From Macrostomum hystrix (lineage: Eukaryota > Platyhelminthes > Macrostomidae): a stretch of 64,000 nucleotides of DNA. The notes below the pieces were generated by a model. It was not told the DNA's origin, searched no databases, and was given only the letters and a program-made list of their open reading frames with translations. The first letter of the stretch is position 1. The number at the start of each line of letters is the position of its first letter. A program made the translations under genes and the position numbers. The stretch is from positions 11,566,001 to 11,630,000 of the forward strand of contig CATNEN010000038.1 of the NCBI GenBank assembly GCA_950097015.1, in the 5' to 3' direction. Of this stretch, positions 59,936 through 64,000 are shown piece by piece.

Positions 59936-60439
59936 AGATAAGTACGTGAAGAATGCCTATTATTAATAATTTCCCTGCTTGATTACCTGATTGAGAAGAC
60001 CTGTGTGTTTGCTTAATAATTTTTAACCATGAAATTTTTCCTTTCTCAAAAAGAGAAAAATTAGAGTTATTTCCGCCATTAATCTAGGAGCTGTTGCAGC
60101 GGCACTCGCATATCTCGAAAAAGATCTGTAAACTTCGGACAAAATCTTAACTATTTTTATAATACTACTGCTAGTAGCTGGATTATCTGACAGAATTGTA
60201 TATACAATCAATTAAAACTGAATCAAGGTTGGAAAAAGGAGCCCACGTTGTAGCAAGTTACAATGAATGCAACTTTAAATCGAAGATAAGTAAGTGCTCA
60301 AGATTGCTCACTAGAATTTGTACTCACTATAGATTGTGAGTACACTCGTAATTACTTCGGCATCGTAAACTAATAGTGTACTTCTGGGCAGAACACGAGA
60401 CTGAATTCTACGAGTACATAGAATCCTACATATAATCTG

Positions 60440-60905
60440 AATCCTAGACTGAATCCAGATAGAATCGAAGATAGAATCCTAGATAGAATCCTAGACTGAA
60501 TCCTAGATGGAATCCTGGACTGAATCCTAGATGGAATCCTAGACTGAATCCTAGATGGAATCCTGGACTGAATCCGATATAGAATCCTAGACTGAATCCT
60601 AGATGAAATCCTGGACTGAATCCTAGATGGAATCCTGGACTGAATCCTAGATGGAATCCTAGACTGAATCCTAAATAGAATCCTGGACTGAATCCTAGAT
60701 GGAATCCTAGACTGAATCCTAGATGGAATCCTGGACTGAATCCGATATAGAATCCTAGACTGAATCCTAGATGGAATCCTGGACTGAATCCGATATAGAA
60801 TCCTAGACTGAATCCTAGATGGAATCCTGGACTGAATCCGATATAGAATCCTTGACTGAATCCTAGACTGAATCCTAGACTGAATCCTAGACTGAATCCT
60901 TGACT
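60440..60905. repeat. 24/20-bp minisatellite (GAATCCTAGACT)
   Basis: Alternating GAATCCTAGACT and GAATCCTAGATG, GAATCCTGGACT half-units. It runs directly into a SINE family A copy. No gene in 59940-60440. Confidence 0.92.
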
Positions 60906-61190
60906 TAATCGCAGCCTAGGCGCAGCCGCGGAGAGAAGGCTTGGGGGCTTGTCGTGCAATTTACGCCCTTGAGGGCCAACCTCCGAGGCACAGTGAAGTG
61001 TACACTGCCTGACGATGAGAAAGTCAGGGCAGATGTACACACCTGTGTGAGCGTATGCCTGCCTATAGTATCTGTGTGCGTGTGTGCTCAGGAGTCAGCG
61101 AATCGGGCAGCATTGCCTCCTCGCTGGCTGCAGGTCAAGTGTCACCAAATGATGTGCCATTGCCCGCAGCCCTCATGAAATAATAATTAT
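60906..61190 (+). mobile_element. SINE family A, head-truncated
   Basis: Body from GGCGCAGCCGCGGAGAGAAG to CCCGCAGCCCTCATGAAATA with AT-rich tail (AATAATTATTATT). The 5' head is missing, replaced by the minisatellite. Confidence 0.85.
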
Positions 61191-61485
61191 TATTTAGTGC
61201 AATAAATGAAACTGTAAAACAGCTTCGTTTATTACTGCATTGGGTTCAATTTAGTACACCCAAATAGCCGACAATAGGGCATTCTGAGGCATTCTAATAG
61301 GGCTGAACTATAAAAAGATAAAAATTGTCTACTGGGCTCAAGACCAACCCGAACGTTGCCATAGCAACCGAGATGCAACCGGCGCGAAGCAGCAAGAGAT
61401 GCCCTCAAAACAGTTCGCGCGCGTAGTCTATATAGGCAATTGTTTTAATATTGAAAATAAAAGCATGTTTTTACCGGTTAATCAG

Positions 61486-63410
61486 TACCTGACTGAGTCC
61501 ACAGTTCACTTTGTGCACTTCACGGGCGATCGGCGTGGCTACGTGAAGCTCCTCTGGGCCGCAGCCATCCTGGCCTCGGTGTCTAGACTGCTCACCGGTG
61601 TTGAGCACACATTCACACAGGTGAGTACATCTGGCCCGGGCTTTCTCATCGCCAGGCAGTGTACACTCTCACTGTGCCATAGTACGAGTAGTTGGCCCTT
61701 AAGAGAGTAAATTGTGGAATCGAGCTCAGGGACCTTGGTGCGAGAGGCAAATTCCTTTACCGCTTCGCCACTGATCGCTAGAGTCCTGTGATTTTAAAGT
61801 TTGCGATTTATCCATTTTCATTGGAGGCAGAATTAGATTCAGAGCAGGTTAAACGGAACTGTCGTGCCACAAGGAGAGAAAATGAATTTCCTTTGGGTTG
61901 AGATCTAACGTACCGTTCGTGTTGTTTGGAGTCTAAAGTTCGAATTATCGAGGAAAAACCCCAGGCCCTGACCTCTGATTGGCTAGTTTATTCTGAGAAT
62001 CTTATTTTACGTAATGGCCTCCGATTGGCTAGTTTATTCTGTGGGTCTTTTTTATGTACTGGCCTCTGATTGGCTAGTCTATTCTGTGGGTCTTATTTTG
62101 CTTAATGTTCTCTGATTATCTAGTTTATTCTGATGGTCGTATTTCACATACTGGTCTCTGATTGGCTAGTCAATTCTGAGGGTCTTATATCACTTGTTTT
62201 TTTCGCATTATGAGAGTACAATCAGCTTAACGGGGGGTTATTAGATTATTGAGAGGATTATTAAGCTTTTTAAGACCATAGTTTGCTTAACGAGGATAAT
62301 TAGCTTAGTTATGCTGGATGATAATGAGGGTGTTGCTACCTTAATTGCAGATTAAGAGGCTTGTGAAGAAGGACATTAGCGTACTCATGCGATAATTAGC
62401 TTATTGAGTGGATAATTAGCTTATTGAGTGGATAATTAGCTTATTGAGTGGATAATTAGCTTATTGAGTGGATAATTAGCTTATTGAGTGGATAATTAGC
62501 ATAGGTCGGTAACAATTAGATTATTGAGTGGATAATTAGCATAGTGGGGTAACAATTAGATTATTGAGTGGATAATTAGCTTATTGAGTGGATAATTAGC
62601 TTATTGAGTGGATAATTAGCATAGTGGGGTAGCAATTAGCTTATTGAGTGGATAATTAGCATAGTGGGGTAACAATTAGCTTATTGAGTGGATAATTAGC
62701 TTATTGAGTGGATAACTAGCTTATTGAGTGGATAATTAGCTTATTCAGTGGATAATTAGCATAGTGGGGTAACAATTAGATTATTGAGTGGATAATTACC
62801 TTAGTGGGGTAATAATTAGCTTATTGGGGTAATAATTAGCTTATTGAGTGGATAATTACCTTAGTGGGGTAATAATTAGCATAGTGGGGTAACAATTAGC
62901 TTATTGAGTTGTCCGGCTTCGCCCCTTCAGTTGTCCGGGCCCCAGAATGAAAAGGAATAAAATTTAATCTGGGAAATTAAAGCTGCTGGAAGTCATTGGA
63001 ACTTATTTGCAAGCCATGACGTGTCTCAAACAATGCTACATTTTCTGCCCCTGACAATGCGTTGAGGCGCGACCTCTTTCTGTTCGCGCTCAAGGAGAAC
63101 CGTCAAAGAAGAATTCCCATAGGCAGCAGCAGTGTTTGATAATGCGAGTACATCAAGGCTCTATGCATAGCAGAGTAACGCGCTGGTACGCGCTCATGTA
63201 GTTTTTGGACAACACCTTTTCGTAATGTCTTCCTGATCGCACAAAGTTATAATCAGTGTCCAGGCAGATGTTAATGCACCCGTAATGTCATATTTTGATT
63301 TTCCTCAACAGGTGGACTGATCAGGACGTCATCTACGATATGACCATGTCCACTCTGAGAGTGCACTTCAGTCCGTCTAGGCTAGCCTGCCTGCAGATGA
63401 CAGCATTATC
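61486..63410 (+). CDS. Probable DEG/ENaC-type ion channel, N-terminal exons
   Basis: Exon 61486-61620 encodes YLTESTVHFVHFTGDRRGYV then KLLWAAAILASVSRLLTGVE: an ST-x-H motif before a hydrophobic first membrane segment, the order found at the start of DEG/ENaC channels (acid-, peptide- or mechanically gated Na+ channels). A second piece (acceptor at 63324, phase 0) gives DVIYDMTMSTLRVHFSP and CLQMT, where the family has a conserved FPAVTIC-like segment; here that motif is not well kept. The end of this piece near 63410 is lost in a SINE. Start codon uncertain (61399 is possible). The rest of the channel would lie to the right of the window. The 5' splice site at 61621 is in SINE-derived sequence. 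Confidence 0.42.
61590..61785 (-). mobile_element. SINE family A, overlapping the splice donor
   Basis: Minus-strand copy: head at 61785-61715 (GTGGCGAAGCGGTAAAGGAA), body down to TGAGCACACATTCACACAG near 61600. The coding exon's donor GTGAGT at 61621-61626 matches the SINE position that reads GTGTGT in other copies. Confidence 0.75.
61960..62190 (-). repeat. CCAAT-containing satellite, array 3 (inverted, decayed)
   Basis: About five diverged units of CTCTGATTGGCTAGTCTATT, CTGTGGGTCTTATTT on the + strand, the complement of the arrays at 57405 and 59165. Confidence 0.85.
62385..62910. repeat. 20-bp minisatellite (GATAATTAGCTTATTGAGTG)
   Basis: About 26 units with a second type, CATAGTGGGGTAACAATTAG, interspersed. 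Within the long intron of the putative channel gene. 62911-63300 shows nothing. Confidence 0.95.
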
Positions 63411-63545
63411 TGGGATAATTAAGGGTGGGTTCGGCGTCTCCACAGTCCATGGACTGAACAGCCGTACGCAGCCTTCAGATACGCTACGAAATAACTGCGG
63501 CTGTGCTGTGGGCTGCACACCCGGACCAAACGGGACAGGTGATAC
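63410..63545 (+). mobile_element. SINE family B, 3' part
   Basis: ATAATTAAGGGTGGG, CAGTCCATGGACTGAACAGC and the GCAGCC/GGCTGTGCTGTGGGCTGC tail, as in 28335-28480. The remaining 63546-64000 shows no recognised gene. Confidence 0.75.
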
Positions 63546-64000
63546 AAATAAAATTTTTCTTTATTATCGTCTGATGGATGCACATTTTTTTCTGTCATAA
63601 TGTTTCCGAACTCATTCTACTCATACTACTTAAAGTAGCGCAATGTGAGCTGGCATCTATTTAAACGTCTGAACTAATTTCTGTCCAAGAAAACGAAAAT
63701 AAATTTTTATATTTGTTTAAAAAATGAAGACATTCGAGTTTTCTTGAGTTAAATCCTAAAAATACTAAATATGTGCAATCAGCCCTACTAACCATAGTAA
63801 CGATTGCCGCGTTGTGACAGCAGTAAATACAAAAGACATCAATATTCGTATTTAGCCGTATCTCACAATGACCGAGCAGCATCTCAAGCTCCCAGTCTGA
63901 TGATGTTGTTGTAGTGCCATTACGCAACTTCAAAGGCGTCGGCGCCGCTGTTCAATAAATACAAGAGCGGACAGTATGTTTTTATTTAACATCAGCACTG

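Overview
The window looks like genomic DNA from an invertebrate animal. Genes are split by introns with ordinary GT/AG borders, coding exons are GC-rich inside AT-rich surroundings, tRNA-derived SINEs and DNA transposons are frequent, and there is a short vertebrate-type TTAGGG telomeric tract. The mix fits a lophotrochozoan. A free-living flatworm is my best guess, but no marker in the window proves it.

Layout. 1-16.9 kb: 3' part of a calcineurin A (PP2B catalytic subunit) gene on the + strand, with seven exons and introns swollen by unrelated minisatellites. 17-18.3 kb: empty AT-rich spacer. 18.3-20.2 kb: a minus-strand group XII-type secreted phospholipase A2 with a minisatellite abutting its 3' end. 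20.4-24.3 kb: repeats, including a mobile-looking unit that carries its own minisatellite. 24.3-26 kb: a compact cathepsin L gene with a TATA box and GATA sites. 26.1-27.2 kb: a minisatellite split by a SINE. 28.0-31.0 kb: a seven-exon minus-strand gene for a small helical-repeat protein (DUF4476-like). 32.2-32.9 kb: an unrecognised secreted or membrane-anchored protein on the minus strand. 33.2-47.2 kb: a transposon-rich block with a Tc1/mariner-derived foldback element, two hAT-type MITEs with 8-bp target duplications, four copies of a promoter-bearing cassette (three of them arranged as inverted pairs), a broken Crypton-like tyrosine recombinase, and a decayed Tc1 transposon. 47.8-49.0 kb: minisatellite. 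49.6-52.9 kb: a complete or nearly complete class IIa histone deacetylase. 53-61 kb: satellites and SINEs. 61.4-63.4 kb: probable first exons of a DEG/ENaC-type ion channel, one ending at a SINE-derived splice donor.

The host genes do not form a pathway cluster. Calcineurin and class IIa HDACs both belong to calcium-responsive signalling to MEF2-type transcription, but their presence in one window is probably chance. The most unusual part is 40.2-45.0 kb: cassettes with a MEF2-like site, a TATA box, a conserved short reading-frame start and a poly(A) signal enclose a palindromic element whose terminal arms match each other within a copy better than between copies, and a tyrosine-recombinase relic lies between two inverted copies. 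The second theme is extreme minisatellite growth: about 20 distinct arrays with units of roughly 16-26 bp (a few longer), including one in most calcineurin introns and in both HDAC introns.
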